Source: Pseudomonas sp. CFBP13508 (lineage in GTDB: Bacteria; Pseudomonadota; Gammaproteobacteria; Pseudomonadales; Pseudomonadaceae). From it: a stretch of 64,000 nt of DNA. Shown here in pieces: positions 28,809 through 38,585 of the stretch. The translations under genes and the position numbers were made by a program. The stretch is from NCBI RefSeq assembly GCF_005233515.1, contig NZ_QFZZ01000002.1:186001-250000 (forward strand). The letters are read 5' to 3'. The stretch's first letter is position 1. The number at the start of each line of letters is the position of its first letter. The notes beneath the pieces are model-generated. The model was not told the origin of the DNA, did no database searches, and saw nothing but the letters and a program-made list of their open reading frames with translations.

Positions 28809-28970
28809 CCCCCTCACCCCAGCCCTCTCCCCCAAGGGGGCGAGGGGGAAAGGGAGCGGATCGGGGGAGTGTCCGGGACCTGAGCTCGACTCGAATTATC
28901 AGGTCGACGAGGATCGCGAAAACCACACGGTAGGCCCCCTCTCCCTATGGGAGAGGGCTGGGGTGAGGGC
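28809..28970. repeat. Paired inverted repeat with CCCTCACCCCAGCCCTCTCCC arms (copy 2)
   Basis: Left arm 28809-28850, right arm 28935-28970, each with an internal hairpin. The centre includes CGAATTATCAGGTCGACGAGG and GAAAACCACACGGTAGGCC, related to copies 1 and 3. It occupies most of the 313-base gap between the hydrolase and thioesterase genes. Confidence 0.85.
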
Positions 28971-28995
28971 TCGTCCTGACGGAACCCGATAAATG

Positions 28996-29439
28996 TCAAC
29001 GCAGCGGCGGCTGTTCCCCCAGCGGCACCACCGCCATGGTCAGGCGCGACACGCAACTGGCCTTGCCTTCATCGCTGGTCAAACGGATGTCCCAGACATG
29101 CGTGGTGCGCCCGATATGGATCGGCGTGGCCACCGCCGTCACCCGCCCACTGCGCAACCCGCGCAAATGGTTGGCGTTGATCTCCAGGCCCACGCAATAG
29201 AACTTGCTGGCATCGATGCACAGATAACTGGCCATCGAACCCACGGTTTCCGCCAGCACCACCGAGGCGCCGCCATGCAGCAGACCGTAAGGCTGATGGG
29301 TGCGATGGTCGATGACCATGCTCGCGGTCAGCGACTGTTCGTCGAAGGCTTCGAAGCGAATATCCAGCACTTCGCCAATGGTGTTCTTCTGGATTGCGTT
29401 CAACTGTTCGATGTCGGGAGTAGTACGCCACAAGCTCAT
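28996..29439 (-). CDS. Hotdog-fold (PaaI/YdiI-type) acyl-CoA thioesterase
   Basis: 147 residues. The hotdog catalytic stretch HQPYGLLHGGASVVLAETVGS contains the conserved Gly-His-Gly environment and the general-base Glu of the PaaI/MenI/EntH group. It hydrolyses an acyl-CoA or aryl-CoA thioester in the cytosol. It is 31 bases downstream of the acyl-CoA synthetase gene on the same strand, so the two probably act on related CoA esters. Confidence 0.9.
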   Translation of the reverse strand: MSLWRTTPDIEQLNAIQKNTIGEVLDIRFEAFDEQSLTASMVIDHRTHQPYGLLHGGASVVLAETVGSMASYLCIDASKFYCVGLEINANHLRGLRSGRVTAVATPIHIGRTTHVWDIRLTSDEGKASCVSRLTMAVVPLGEQPPLR

Positions 29440-29470
29440 CGCAGACTTCCTTTGTTGTTGTAATCGATGC

Positions 29471-31126
29471 TCAATCCTGCCACAGCACCGCCTCGCTGCG
29501 CGCGCTCCATTCTTCGAAGCGTGCGCCGTAGCGGTCTTCGATGACGTTGCGTTTGATTTTCAGAGTCGGCGTGAGGAAGCCGTTATCCACCGCCCAGTTG
29601 TCCTTGACCACCACCAGCCGGCGCAGGCGTTCGTGCTTGTCGAGGACGGCGTTGACCTCTTCCAGCAGCTTTTCCAGGCTCGCGTGCAGACTGGCACGAG
29701 GCTCTTGCTGATTGGTCGTCGACAGCACGCACAACCCCAGCGGTGCACTCAGGCCATCGCCGACCACGCACACTTGTTCGATGCGTGAATGCACGGCCAG
29801 GCGGTTTTCGATCGGTGCCGGCGCGACGTATTTGCCCTTGCTGGTCTTGAAGATTTCCTTGAGCCGGCCGGTCAGGCGCAGACGCCCTTCGCTGTCCTGC
29901 TCGCCCTTGTCGCCGGTGCGCAGAAAGCCGTCGGCGGTCAGCGTCTCGGCGGTTTTCTGCGGTTCCTTGAAATAGCCGAGCATGTTGGCCTGGCTGCGCA
30001 CCTGCACTTCGCCGGACTCATCGATGCGCACCTCGACTTCCGGGCACGGCTGGCCAATCCAGCCTTGCTTGTATCGCCCCGGCAGGCAGATATGCGAATA
30101 GCCGCAGCCCTCGGTCATGCCGTACACCTCCAGCACATCGAGGCCGAGTTTCTGATACCAGGCGAGCAAGGTCTGCGGTACCGGCGCGGCGCCGGACAAC
30201 GCCACGCGCAAGGCATCCAGACCAAGCCCGGCCAGCACTTTGTGGCCGATCCGTTTGCCGATGAAGGGTAGCCCGAGAAGAAAATCCAGGCGCTTCGCCG
30301 GGATCTTGCTGTACACGCCCATCTGGAATTTGGTCCAGATACGCGGCACGCCGAACATAGCGGTCGGCCGCGCGCGCTGCAGATCAGTGATGAAGGTGTC
30401 GAGGCTTTCAGCGAAGAACACCGTCTGCCCGGTGTAGATCGACGCCAGTTCGACAAACATGCGCTCGGCGACGTGGCACAGCGGTAGATACGACAGCAGC
30501 CGATCATTCTCATTGAGCCCGAACAGCTGCGTGCCACGACTGGTGGCGAAACCGAGATTGGCGAAACTGTGCATCACGCCTTTGGGCAGGCCGGTGGTGC
30601 CGGAGGTGTAGATGATCGTCGCCAGTTGTTCGGCGGCGGGGCGTGGATCGTCCTGGATTGGCGAACAGCTCTGCAGGTCCGCCCAGCTGTAATCGAACTC
30701 GCCGGGCGGATGCAGCGGCAGGCTGATGGTCGGCAAACCCGTCGGCACGCCTTGCGCCATGCCTGCCCAATCATCGAGCTTACCGATGAACGCCAGCGCA
30801 CTTTCCGAGTGAGTCAGCACTTGCGCAACGGATTCAGCGGTGAGATTGGGGTACAGCGGCACGGACACATGCCCGGCCATCCAGATCGCCAGATCAGCGA
30901 TGATCCAGTGCGCGCAGTTTTTCGAGATCAGGGCGATATGGCTGCCGGGCCGCAACTCCCGCGCCCGCAACCAGTGCGCCGCGCAGCGGGCCTGATGGCC
31001 GACATCGGCCCACGTCAGCGTCTCGACCTGGCCACCGCCGATCGGCTGCACCAGAAAGCGCTGGCGCGGGTGCCGGGCTTCCCGTTCGTAGAACACGTCC
31101 AGCGGCAAACGGAAGGCGGCAGACAT
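29471..31126 (-). CDS. AMP-binding acyl-CoA synthetase (FadD-like)
   Basis: 551 residues. The adenylate-forming motifs are complete: P-loop YTSGTTGLPKGV, LEVYGMTEGCG, DGFLRTGDKG, and the hinge/C-terminal GRLKEIFKTSKGKYVAP. The 'KTSKGKYVAP' type groups it with long-chain fatty-acid CoA ligases. It activates a carboxylic acid to its CoA thioester at the membrane. The ATG at 31126 has AGGAG eight bases upstream. The downstream thioesterase suggests turnover of the same pool; from memory the homologue is PA1617. Confidence 0.9.
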   Translation of the reverse strand: MSAAFRLPLDVFYEREARHPRQRFLVQPIGGGQVETLTWADVGHQARCAAHWLRARELRPGSHIALISKNCAHWIIADLAIWMAGHVSVPLYPNLTAESVAQVLTHSESALAFIGKLDDWAGMAQGVPTGLPTISLPLHPPGEFDYSWADLQSCSPIQDDPRPAAEQLATIIYTSGTTGLPKGVMHSFANLGFATSRGTQLFGLNENDRLLSYLPLCHVAERMFVELASIYTGQTVFFAESLDTFITDLQRARPTAMFGVPRIWTKFQMGVYSKIPAKRLDFLLGLPFIGKRIGHKVLAGLGLDALRVALSGAAPVPQTLLAWYQKLGLDVLEVYGMTEGCGYSHICLPGRYKQGWIGQPCPEVEVRIDESGEVQVRSQANMLGYFKEPQKTAETLTADGFLRTGDKGEQDSEGRLRLTGRLKEIFKTSKGKYVAPAPIENRLAVHSRIEQVCVVGDGLSAPLGLCVLSTTNQQEPRASLHASLEKLLEEVNAVLDKHERLRRLVVVKDNWAVDNGFLTPTLKIKRNVIEDRYGARFEEWSARSEAVLWQD

Positions 31127-31229
31127 GCGACTCGCTCCTGTTTTTTTGGTCTGGAGCAAGCGTAGTCAACCAAGCAAGTGCTTGGTTGTAATTTTCAAAC
31201 AAATAATTTCATGGGGTGGCAGAAACCAA

Positions 31230-31320
31230 TGTGGGAGCGAGCCTGCTCGCGAATGCGGTATGTCAGCCCCAAAAAGGGTGAATGACACGCCGCCTTCGCG
31301 AGCAGGCTCGCTCCCACAGG
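31230..31320. repeat. REP pair (BIME)
   Basis: Inverted REP copies (GTGGGAGCGAGCCTGCTCGC and its complement) separated by about 50 bases, between sixA and the acyl-CoA synthetase gene. Confidence 0.9.
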
Positions 31321-31329
31321 GATATGGCG

Positions 31330-31782
31330 TTAAGGGTGCTTGAGGCTATTGAGCTTCATCGAGCCAATCAGCAGTTCACTGTGCTCAAGCTCCGCCAGCC
31401 CCGCCGTACTCACCCGCTCCGGCGGATGCCCGGCGCCGTGCTGCAGATAGCTGAGCAGATTACCCACCAACGGGTTGTGGCTGACCAGCAGCACATTGCT
31501 CACCGACACCAATTGCTCGGCGACCTTGTCCGGATCGCTCTCCGGCGTCAGCCACTCGACCGTACGGATCTCCGGCTCGAACCCCAGCGCCTCGCGCACG
31601 ATCTGCGCGGTCTGCTGCGCGCGCAGATAAGGGCTGGCGTAAATCGCCGTCAGCGGCTGGCCCATCAGATGCGCCGCGCTGCTCAGGACTTCTTTACGAC
31701 CATGCTCGGTCAGCTCGCGCTCGGAATCGATTTTCGAACCGTGAGGCACCGCCTCACCGTGACGCAATACCCACAGTTTCAT
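31330..31782 (-). CDS. sixA: Phosphohistidine phosphatase SixA
   Basis: 150 residues of the histidine-phosphatase superfamily. The phospho-accepting His8 is in LRHGEA, with Arg7 beside it; the second conserved His is in LLVSHNPLVGNLL. SixA removes phosphate from phosphohistidine on HPt domains or on the nitrogen phosphotransferase protein NPr. The start overlaps the stop of the DUF4389 gene by four bases, and both lie downstream of gpsA. Confidence 0.92.
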   Translation of the reverse strand: MKLWVLRHGEAVPHGSKIDSERELTEHGRKEVLSSAAHLMGQPLTAIYASPYLRAQQTAQIVREALGFEPEIRTVEWLTPESDPDKVAEQLVSVSNVLLVSHNPLVGNLLSYLQHGAGHPPERVSTAGLAELEHSELLIGSMKLNSLKHP

Positions 31783-32126
31783 AGTTTGGGCTCCTCATCG
31801 CGCACCGGGTGCGCGGCCGGGGCGACGGTGTGCGGCGCTTCCCCTTCCGGGGTGCGCGGCGCCGGCCAGTCGGCGAACGGCCAGGGCTTCTGGTCACTGT
31901 GGAACGTGCCGAACCGGCCAATCTGCGCGAGGAACTGGCTGAGGCTGTCGCCAAAATTCATCAGGCTGGCGCTCGGTGCGCCGTAGATCAGGCGGTAGAT
32001 CAGTTGCACCAATACCACCGCGCCGAGGATGAACTGCGCGACTTGCCAGACCAGCAGATAAACGATCATCCACAACACCCGCAGGAGGATGGATTCGTAC
32101 TGGGTTTCGCTTTTCGGATCGTTCAT
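31779..32126 (-). CDS. DUF4389 domain membrane protein
   Basis: 115 residues. One hydrophobic segment (about 14-46, LLRVLWMIVYLLVW...) probably forms one long or two short membrane helices, followed by a cytoplasmic segment and a Pro/Ala-rich tail. The N-terminal part has the DUF4389 signature. No function is known. It is translationally coupled to sixA and lies 30 bases after gpsA. Confidence 0.82.
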   Translation of the reverse strand: MNDPKSETQYESILLRVLWMIVYLLVWQVAQFILGAVVLVQLIYRLIYGAPSASLMNFGDSLSQFLAQIGRFGTFHSDQKPWPFADWPAPRTPEGEAPHTVAPAAHPVRDEEPKL

Positions 32127-32156
32127 GGCTTGCTTCCTGTCCGTGTAACAGCTGAA

Positions 32157-33182
32157 TCAGTTGAAACCGCTGGTGGAAATAAAGTCGACGTCGGTTTTCG
32201 GCTCGGCACGCATCAGTAGACCGATCACCTGCTCCAGCGTGCGTCCTTCGAACAGGATCGCGTGCAGCCCGGCGACCAGCGGCATGTACACGCCGACTTC
32301 CTGGGACTTGGCCTTGAGCACCTTGAGGGTGTTGACCCCTTCGGCGACCTCGCCGAGACGCGACACCGCTTCGTCGAGGCTCAAGCCCTGACCGAGGGCG
32401 AAGCCGACCTGGTAGTTGCGGCTCTTGGGTGACGAACAGGTGACGATCAGATCGCCAACCCCGGCCAGACCAAGGAAGGTCATCGGGTTGGCGCCCTGAT
32501 TCACCGCAAAGCGGGTCATCTCGGCCAAGGCGCGAGTGATCAGCATGCTCTTGGTGTTCTCGCCCATCTCCAGCGCCACCGCCATGCCGGCGATGATCGC
32601 GTAAACGTTTTTCAACGCCCCTCCCAGCTCGACACCGAAACGGTCGGCGCTGGCGTAGACGCGGAAGGTGCGCCCGTGCAGGGCGGCTTGCACCGCTTTG
32701 CACAGTTCTTCGTCTTCACTGGCGACCACCGTGGCGGTCAGTGCGTGCTCGGCGATTTCCCGCGCCAGGTTCGGACCGGACAACACGCCAATGCGCGCCT
32801 GCGGGGCGATCTCTTCGAGAATCTGGCTCATCAGCTTGAAGGTCTGCGCTTCGATGCCTTTGGTCAGGCTGACCAGCATCTTGCCGCTCAAGCGCTCGGC
32901 GTGGGCGGCGAGTACCGTGCGCAACGCGCTGGATGGCAACGCGACAAAGCACAGATCACAAGCGTCGAGAGTGGCCTGCAGGTCGGTGACAGCGGTCACC
33001 CCCGGCAGAATCTTGATGCCTTTGAGGTAACGCGGGTTTTCGCGGTTGACCCGGATGGCCTCGGCCTGCTTGGGGTCACGCATCCACTGAAGGACTTGAT
33101 GGCCGTTCTCGGCCAGCAGATTGGCCACGGCGGTACCAAAACTTCCGCCTCCCAGGACCGCAATCGGGCGCTGTTCAGTCAT
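32157..33182 (-). CDS. gpsA: NAD(P)H-dependent glycerol-3-phosphate dehydrogenase
   Basis: 341 residues. It makes sn-glycerol 3-phosphate from dihydroxyacetone phosphate for phospholipid synthesis. The Rossmann motif [10 protein letters not shown] is at the N-terminus and the catalytic lysine is in [10 protein letters not shown], with the C-terminal helical domain complete. The ATG at 33182 is used; two upstream codons begin with TTG and are less likely. It heads a unit with the DUF4389 and sixA genes. Confidence 0.96.
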   Translation of the reverse strand: MTEQRPIAVLGGGSFGTAVANLLAENGHQVLQWMRDPKQAEAIRVNRENPRYLKGIKILPGVTAVTDLQATLDACDLCFVALPSSALRTVLAAHAERLSGKMLVSLTKGIEAQTFKLMSQILEEIAPQARIGVLSGPNLAREIAEHALTATVVASEDEELCKAVQAALHGRTFRVYASADRFGVELGGALKNVYAIIAGMAVALEMGENTKSMLITRALAEMTRFAVNQGANPMTFLGLAGVGDLIVTCSSPKSRNYQVGFALGQGLSLDEAVSRLGEVAEGVNTLKVLKAKSQEVGVYMPLVAGLHAILFEGRTLEQVIGLLMRAEPKTDVDFISTSGFN

Positions 33183-33379
33183 ATGCAATCCGTTAATCCA
33201 TACCAGTGGCGATGCCGGGCATTATACGGGGCGACCCGGTTGCGGCCAGCCCCAGCAACAATTACCGACATTTGTAGGAAGAAGACCAATAAAACCTAGG
33301 AAAATGCCTGCAACGTCACTGGAAAAGTCGCCGCCCTCGGTTAACATGCGCGCCAATTCCTCTCTCTGCAGGCTGTGTC

Positions 33380-35503
33380 GTGTTTTCTGGCCCTCCTCCC
33401 CCGCGCTCGCCGCTGCTACTGGCGCTGCTGTTCAGCCCGCTGGTGCTGGCGGACGACCTGTTCGTCGACAGCCAGACGCTGCCGCAGGTACTCACAGCCA
33501 CGCGGCTGAAACAGACGCCAGCGGAAGTGCCCGGGAGCATGACCGTTCTCGACAGCGAATTGATCAGCGCCAGCGGTGCCCGCGACATCAGCGAGCTATT
33601 GCGACTGGTGCCGGGGATGATGGTTGGCAGCATCAACGGCAATCAGCCGGCGGTGAATTACCACGGCACCAACGCCAGCGAAGCACGGCGCATGCAGGTG
33701 TTGATCGATGGCCGCTCGGTGTATCGCGCAGGCCTGGCGACGGTGGACTGGAGTGATATCCCGGTAGCGATGGAAGACATCGAGCGGATCGAGGTGTTTC
33801 GTGGCCCGAACACCGTCAGCTACGGCGCCAACGCGTTGATGGCGGTGATCAACATCATCACTCGCCACCCGGCCGACAGCCACGGCACGCGTTTGAAGAT
33901 CACTCGCGGCCAGCGTGGCATCAACGACTTTTATGCCAGCCAGGGCACCGGTTGGGATGGCGGCGATCTGCGCCTGTCGCTGTCCGGTCAGGAAGACGAC
34001 GGTTTCGACAGCGACCGCAACGGCGCCGATTATCGCGACAGTCGACGCTTGAATCGTCTGAGCCTGGCGGTCAGCCACGACCTCAATGAAGGGCAAAGCC
34101 TCGACTGGCAGCTCAACGCCAAGGACGGCAGCAATCAGCGACCTTATACCTACCGCCCGGTGTTCTCGGGGATTACCGACGCCGGGAACAATTCCGACGT
34201 GGTGGCCAAGGATTACGCCGGTTCGGTACGCTGGAACCTCGATATCAATCCCGAACATAGCCTTTATGTGCAAGGTTCGGCGCAGCACTGGGATCGCCAG
34301 CAAGTCTGGCGCGCCTGCGATGCCGAGGTGTCGTTCAGCCCCGAGCTGGCGCAGCTGTGGCAGCTCAACCCGAATTACACCGAACGGCTGGCGCGCAACA
34401 TCAACCAGTTCACCGGCCCCGGCGCGGCACCCGGCACGCCGCAGGAAATGGCGCTGGCCAATCAAGTGCTCGAACAATGGCGCAACGGCGCCAGCCAGAC
34501 CTTGTGCGGCGATATCGACCAGAGCGCCCGCGAATCGCGCTACGACCTCGAACTGCAGGACACCCTCAGCCTGTCCGACAGCCTGCGCCTGGTCAGCGGC
34601 CTCAACTACCGCTACGACCGTGCCGATTCCGAGACCTATTTCAACGGCACCCTCGACGACACCACCTGGCGCGCTTTCGGCCAACTGGAATGGCGCGCCA
34701 CCGAGCACTGGCTGGTGCAGGGCGGCGCGATGTTCGAAGACACGCAACTGATCGGCAGTTCGCTGACCCCGCGCTTCGCGGTCAACTACCTGATCAACCC
34801 GCGTCATGGCCTGCGCGCGGTGTACTCGGAGGCGATCCGTTCGCCGGACATGTTCGAGAACAACGTCAATTGGAGCTATCAGGTCAGCAACCTGCGACCC
34901 TCGGCCTACGGCCAGTCGTCGGCGCGCTATTTCGTCAAGACCCGTGGCCCCGGCGATCTCGATCAGGAGCACATGCGTTCTCGCGAATTGGGCTACAACG
35001 GTTATTTCGCCGAACTCGGTCTGGCCGTGGACGTGAAGCTGTTCTACGACGAAATCACCGGCATGATCAGCGAGCCGCTGCGCAACAACCAATACATCGC
35101 CAGCAATGCCAACAGCTCGCGCTTTCGTGGCACCGAAACGCAACTCGACTGGCACCTCAGCAGCGCCGACCGCTTGCGTTTGACCTACGCCTTCGTCGAC
35201 GCCGAGGCGAGCAATCCGCTGGACCAGCAGTTGACCTCGCGCAACAGCGGTTCCGCCGGTTGGCTGCGCAATTGGGGGCATGGCTGGAACAGCGCCCTCT
35301 TTTATTACGGCGACAACGCGCTCAACGGCTATCGCTTCGAACGCGTCGACACGCACATCGCCAAACGCATCGCCATTGGCAAAGCTCAGCTGCAATTGGC
35401 CGGCGTGCTGCAACAGCGTCTCGACCATCAGCCGAACACCTTCGTCGACAATAATTACGACGAATGCCGGGTGATGTATTTCAGTGCCGAGCTGGAGTTC
35501 TAG
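33380..35503 (+). CDS. TonB-dependent outer-membrane receptor
   Basis: 707 residues from the GTG at 33380. A signal peptide (about 1-24, ending LVLADD) is followed by a plug domain (about 35-150, with GPNTVSYGANALMAVINIITR) and a beta-barrel ending in the aromatic residue F (SAELEF). The ligand is unknown; there is no extended N-terminal signalling domain of the FecA type. It is followed after one base by an ABC_sub_bind-type protein and then a hybrid kinase, so the locus may couple uptake or ligand sensing to signalling. P. aeruginosa PA1613 occupies this position as I recall. Confidence 0.88.
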   Translation: MFSGPPPPRSPLLLALLFSPLVLADDLFVDSQTLPQVLTATRLKQTPAEVPGSMTVLDSELISASGARDISELLRLVPGMMVGSINGNQPAVNYHGTNASEARRMQVLIDGRSVYRAGLATVDWSDIPVAMEDIERIEVFRGPNTVSYGANALMAVINIITRHPADSHGTRLKITRGQRGINDFYASQGTGWDGGDLRLSLSGQEDDGFDSDRNGADYRDSRRLNRLSLAVSHDLNEGQSLDWQLNAKDGSNQRPYTYRPVFSGITDAGNNSDVVAKDYAGSVRWNLDINPEHSLYVQGSAQHWDRQQVWRACDAEVSFSPELAQLWQLNPNYTERLARNINQFTGPGAAPGTPQEMALANQVLEQWRNGASQTLCGDIDQSARESRYDLELQDTLSLSDSLRLVSGLNYRYDRADSETYFNGTLDDTTWRAFGQLEWRATEHWLVQGGAMFEDTQLIGSSLTPRFAVNYLINPRHGLRAVYSEAIRSPDMFENNVNWSYQVSNLRPSAYGQSSARYFVKTRGPGDLDQEHMRSRELGYNGYFAELGLAVDVKLFYDEITGMISEPLRNNQYIASNANSSRFRGTETQLDWHLSSADRLRLTYAFVDAEASNPLDQQLTSRNSGSAGWLRNWGHGWNSALFYYGDNALNGYRFERVDTHIAKRIAIGKAQLQLAGVLQQRLDHQPNTFVDNNYDECRVMYFSAELEF

Positions 35504-35504
35504 G

Positions 35505-36437
35505 ATGCGCACCGGCCCGTCACGGAAGACGCCCACCCTGGGCCACTGGCTGGCCGGGCTCTGCCTGTTCATGACCGCGTGGCTGCACGGCGTCGCGGTG
35601 CAAGCGGCGGATATTCTGTTGACCGGCGCCGAGGAAAGCCCCGGCGTGCAGGCCTTCGTGCAAGCGCTGAGTGAACTGCGCCCGACCGACAATGTGCGGT
35701 TCCAGCCGCTGGCCAGTTTGCCGGCTCCGGGCAAACTGCCGGCCAGTCTGCGCTTGATCCTGCTCGATCTGCCCAGCCTCGACTGGCGTCTGCAAGACTC
35801 ACAAGGCCCGTCGACGCTGGTGTTGCGCATCAGCCGCTTGCAGGCGCGCCAGCGTTTCGCCGATGCCCAACCGGCGCGCCTGAGCCTGCTCTGGAGCGAC
35901 CCGCCGCTGAGCCGGCAACTGCAACTGATCCGGCGAATCCTGCCGCAAGCCCGGCGCGTCGGCGTGCTGTTCGATGAGCACGGCGAGTTCCTCCTCGACG
36001 AATTGCGCGTGGCTGCGCGGCCATTGAATCTGCAGATTGTCAGCCAGCGCTGGGACAACATTCACGACAGCCGTCCGCTGCAAGCGGTGCTGAAAAGCAG
36101 CGACGTCTTGCTCGGCCTCGATGACCCCGATCTGTACAACTCGCAAACGGCGAAAAACCTCCTGCTCAGCAGCTACTCGCGGCAGGTTGCGCTGATCGGC
36201 CCCAACATTGCATTCGTTCGCGCGGGCAGCCTCGCCAGTACCTACAGCGACCAGAGCGACTGGCTGGCGATTCTCGACCATTTGCTCGATCAGCCCACCA
36301 GCGCCTGGCCGCGAACGCTTTACCCCGCTCGTTTCAAAGTCTCAAGTAATGCGCAGGTGGCTCGTTCCTTAGGCATCGAACCGCTGAATGAAGCATCTGT
36401 CGCCAGTGCCTTGGCCGAAGGAGAGCGCCGCCCATGA
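35505..36437 (+). CDS. Exported ABC_sub_bind-like periplasmic protein
   Basis: 310 residues from the ATG at 35505. The N-terminus holds a signal or anchor segment (about 13-35, [20 protein letters not shown]) with likely cleavage after VQAA. The rest has an alternating alpha/beta pattern typical of two-lobed periplasmic binding proteins ([34 protein letters not shown]), as in ABC_sub_bind (PF04392). There is no ABC permease nearby. It overlaps the hybrid kinase start by four bases (ATGA), so it may present a ligand to that kinase; this is inference. Confidence 0.78.
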   Translation: MRTGPSRKTPTLGHWLAGLCLFMTAWLHGVAVQAADILLTGAEESPGVQAFVQALSELRPTDNVRFQPLASLPAPGKLPASLRLILLDLPSLDWRLQDSQGPSTLVLRISRLQARQRFADAQPARLSLLWSDPPLSRQLQLIRRILPQARRVGVLFDEHGEFLLDELRVAARPLNLQIVSQRWDNIHDSRPLQAVLKSSDVLLGLDDPDLYNSQTAKNLLLSSYSRQVALIGPNIAFVRAGSLASTYSDQSDWLAILDHLLDQPTSAWPRTLYPARFKVSSNAQVARSLGIEPLNEASVASALAEGERRP

Positions 36438-38338
36438 ATTTCCGTCGCCGTTGGGACATCAACACCCGCACGCAGTTGATCAGCCTCGGGCCGGCGCTGT
36501 TGCTGACGTTGCTGTTGATCAGCTTCTTCACCTTTGTGCGCATCCAGGATTTGCGTCAGGAGCTGAACCACACCGGCCAGTTGATCGCCAATCAACTGGC
36601 CCCGGCCACGGAATACGGGGTTATCTCCGGCAACAACGAAGTGCTGGAAAGCCTGCTCAAGGCAACCCTGGCCACGCCCAACGTGCGCTTTCTCGAAGTG
36701 CAGGACAGCGCCAACCGGATTCTGGTGTATGTCGAACAACCGGCTGATAGCCACAGCCGCCCGCATCAGGTCGAAGTCTTTCAGGCACCGGTGCGTTTGC
36801 AGCGGATCGCCTTGCACAACGACTTCTTTCAGGACGGCAAAGTCAGCAACAGCGCCGCCGGCGAGGATTATCTCGGGCGAGTGATCGTCGGGCTGTCCAA
36901 CGATGCTTTCAGTCAGCGCCAGCAGGAGATCCTGTTCAAGGCCGGGATTCTCGCGCTGTTCGCCCTGCTCTTCACTTTTGTCGTCGCCCGTCGTTTGGCC
37001 GGCAGTCTTTCGCAACCGATCCGCGATATCGGCGATGCGGTCAAAGCGATTCAGGAAGGCGACTACAAAACCCCGCTGCCGATTGTCGATGACACTGAAT
37101 TGGGTGCGCTGTCGCAGCACATCAATAACCTCGCCCAGGCGCTGGAACAGGCCAGCCGCGAGCAGCAGCAGGCGATGGCGCAGCTGATCCAGACCCGCGA
37201 AGAGGCGGAAAAGGCCAACAACGCCAAATCGGATTTTCTGGCGATGATGAGCCATGAACTGCGCACGCCCATGAACGGCGTGCTGGGCATGTTGCAGTTG
37301 CTTGAAACCACCGAGATGACCGAGGAGCAGGTCGAATACGCCGCGCTTGCTTCGGAGTCGACCGAACATCTGCTCAAGGTCATCAATGACATTCTCGACT
37401 TCTCGCGAATCGAACGTTCGGAGCTGGAGCTTGAGCACATCCCATTCAACCTCGCCGAGCTGATCGGCGCCTGCGCGCAGTCGTTCCAGCACAGCGCGGT
37501 GCAGCGCGGCCTGGCGCTGAATCTGCGCATCCCCGACGACATGCGCGGCTTGCAGGTGCAGGGCGATCCGACGCGGATCCGGCAGATTCTGGTCAACCTG
37601 GTCGGCAATGCCTTGAAGTTCACCGAGCAGGGCCGGGTCAGCATCGAGGCGCAATGGCAGTCGCTGGATCACGAACTGCTGTGGTTCACCTGCTCGGTGC
37701 GTGACAGCGGCATCGGTATTTCTTCTGAGAGTCTGGAGCTGATGTTCAACGCCTTCCAGCAGGCCGACAGTTCGATCTCCCGTCGTTACGGTGGCACCGG
37801 GCTTGGTCTGCCGATCGCGCGGACTTTGGCCGAACGTATGGGCGGCACCTTGCGCGCGCAGAGTGAGGAAGGACGCGGTTCGGTATTCACTCTGGAAATT
37901 CCATTGGCGCTATATAAGCAGGCAATGCCAGCGCTGGCCGCGCCGCGCACCCTGAACGGCAGTGGTCAGGGCGAGGGACGCCATGTGTTGCTGGTCGAAG
38001 ACAATCCGGTCAACCAGACCGTGATCGAGGCAATGCTGCGCAGCCTGGGCTTCGCGGTCAGCGTGGCGACCGATGGCGCACAAGCGGTGCGCAGTGCCGA
38101 GGGCGGCGAATTCGAAGTGATTCTGATGGATTGCCGGCTGCCGATCATCGACGGCTACGAGGCCACGCGACAGATCCGCGACCTGCCCGGACGCCGCGAT
38201 GTGCCGATCATCGCGCTGACCGCCAACGCCTTGCAGGGCGATCGCGAAACCTGTCTGGCAGCGGGGATGAACGATTACCTGGCCAAGCCGTTCAAACGCA
38301 ATGACCTGCAGCAGATTTTGCAGCGCTGGGTGTCGTAG
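36434..38338 (+). CDS. Hybrid sensor histidine kinase (PA1611-like)
   Basis: 634 residues. Membrane helices at about 17-37 and 170-190 flank a periplasmic domain of about 130 residues; then HAMP, HisKA with the phospho-His274 in [12 protein letters not shown], HATPase_c ([27 protein letters not shown]) and a receiver with Asp in [11 protein letters not shown]. There is no Hpt domain, unlike GacS. By position next to fabA it matches P. aeruginosa PA1611, a kinase reported to interact with RetS and influence the Gac/Rsm pathway. That link is from memory of synteny. Confidence 0.9.
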   Translation: MNFRRRWDINTRTQLISLGPALLLTLLLISFFTFVRIQDLRQELNHTGQLIANQLAPATEYGVISGNNEVLESLLKATLATPNVRFLEVQDSANRILVYVEQPADSHSRPHQVEVFQAPVRLQRIALHNDFFQDGKVSNSAAGEDYLGRVIVGLSNDAFSQRQQEILFKAGILALFALLFTFVVARRLAGSLSQPIRDIGDAVKAIQEGDYKTPLPIVDDTELGALSQHINNLAQALEQASREQQQAMAQLIQTREEAEKANNAKSDFLAMMSHELRTPMNGVLGMLQLLETTEMTEEQVEYAALASESTEHLLKVINDILDFSRIERSELELEHIPFNLAELIGACAQSFQHSAVQRGLALNLRIPDDMRGLQVQGDPTRIRQILVNLVGNALKFTEQGRVSIEAQWQSLDHELLWFTCSVRDSGIGISSESLELMFNAFQQADSSISRRYGGTGLGLPIARTLAERMGGTLRAQSEEGRGSVFTLEIPLALYKQAMPALAAPRTLNGSGQGEGRHVLLVEDNPVNQTVIEAMLRSLGFAVSVATDGAQAVRSAEGGEFEVILMDCRLPIIDGYEATRQIRDLPGRRDVPIIALTANALQGDRETCLAAGMNDYLAKPFKRNDLQQILQRWVS

Positions 38339-38436
38339 TGTGGGCCTTTCGACCATCTGCGACTGGCGTGAAAAGCGAAAGTGCGGCAGTCTTAGGCACC
38401 CGAACGAGCCCCAAAAGGGGCTTGATTAAAAATTTC

Positions 38437-38454
38437 AGTGCACAAGTGTACATT
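38437..38454. promoter_or_regulatory. Candidate palindromic operator upstream of fabAB
   Basis: AGTGCACAAGTGTACATT is an imperfect palindrome (TGCAC-AAGT-GTACA) about 130 bases before fabA. Its GTACA-type half-sites resemble operators for TetR-family fatty-acid regulators (FabR/DesT). TTGATT at 38422 may be part of the promoter. Confidence 0.4.
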
Positions 38455-38585
38455 CATGTCCTTGGTGCTGTGACTTTCACCACAACGCAATAGTCTATGA
38501 GTAGGCTGCCGGTTCGAGGCATGAACGCCTTGAACGGTCGGGAAGATCTGCCCCACCTGCCGCATGGGATTATTGAGGAGCTCGC

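Noticed and set aside
33183..33379. A small RNA in the gpsA-TonB receptor gap
   Set aside because: I found no clear hairpin terminator or clustered GGA motifs; nothing beyond leader sequence can be supported.
33596..36061. An 821-codon open frame antisense to the TonB receptor and binding protein
   Set aside because: It crosses two well-supported genes, its composition is low complexity (Val/Ala/Gln/His-rich), and no domain can be recognised.
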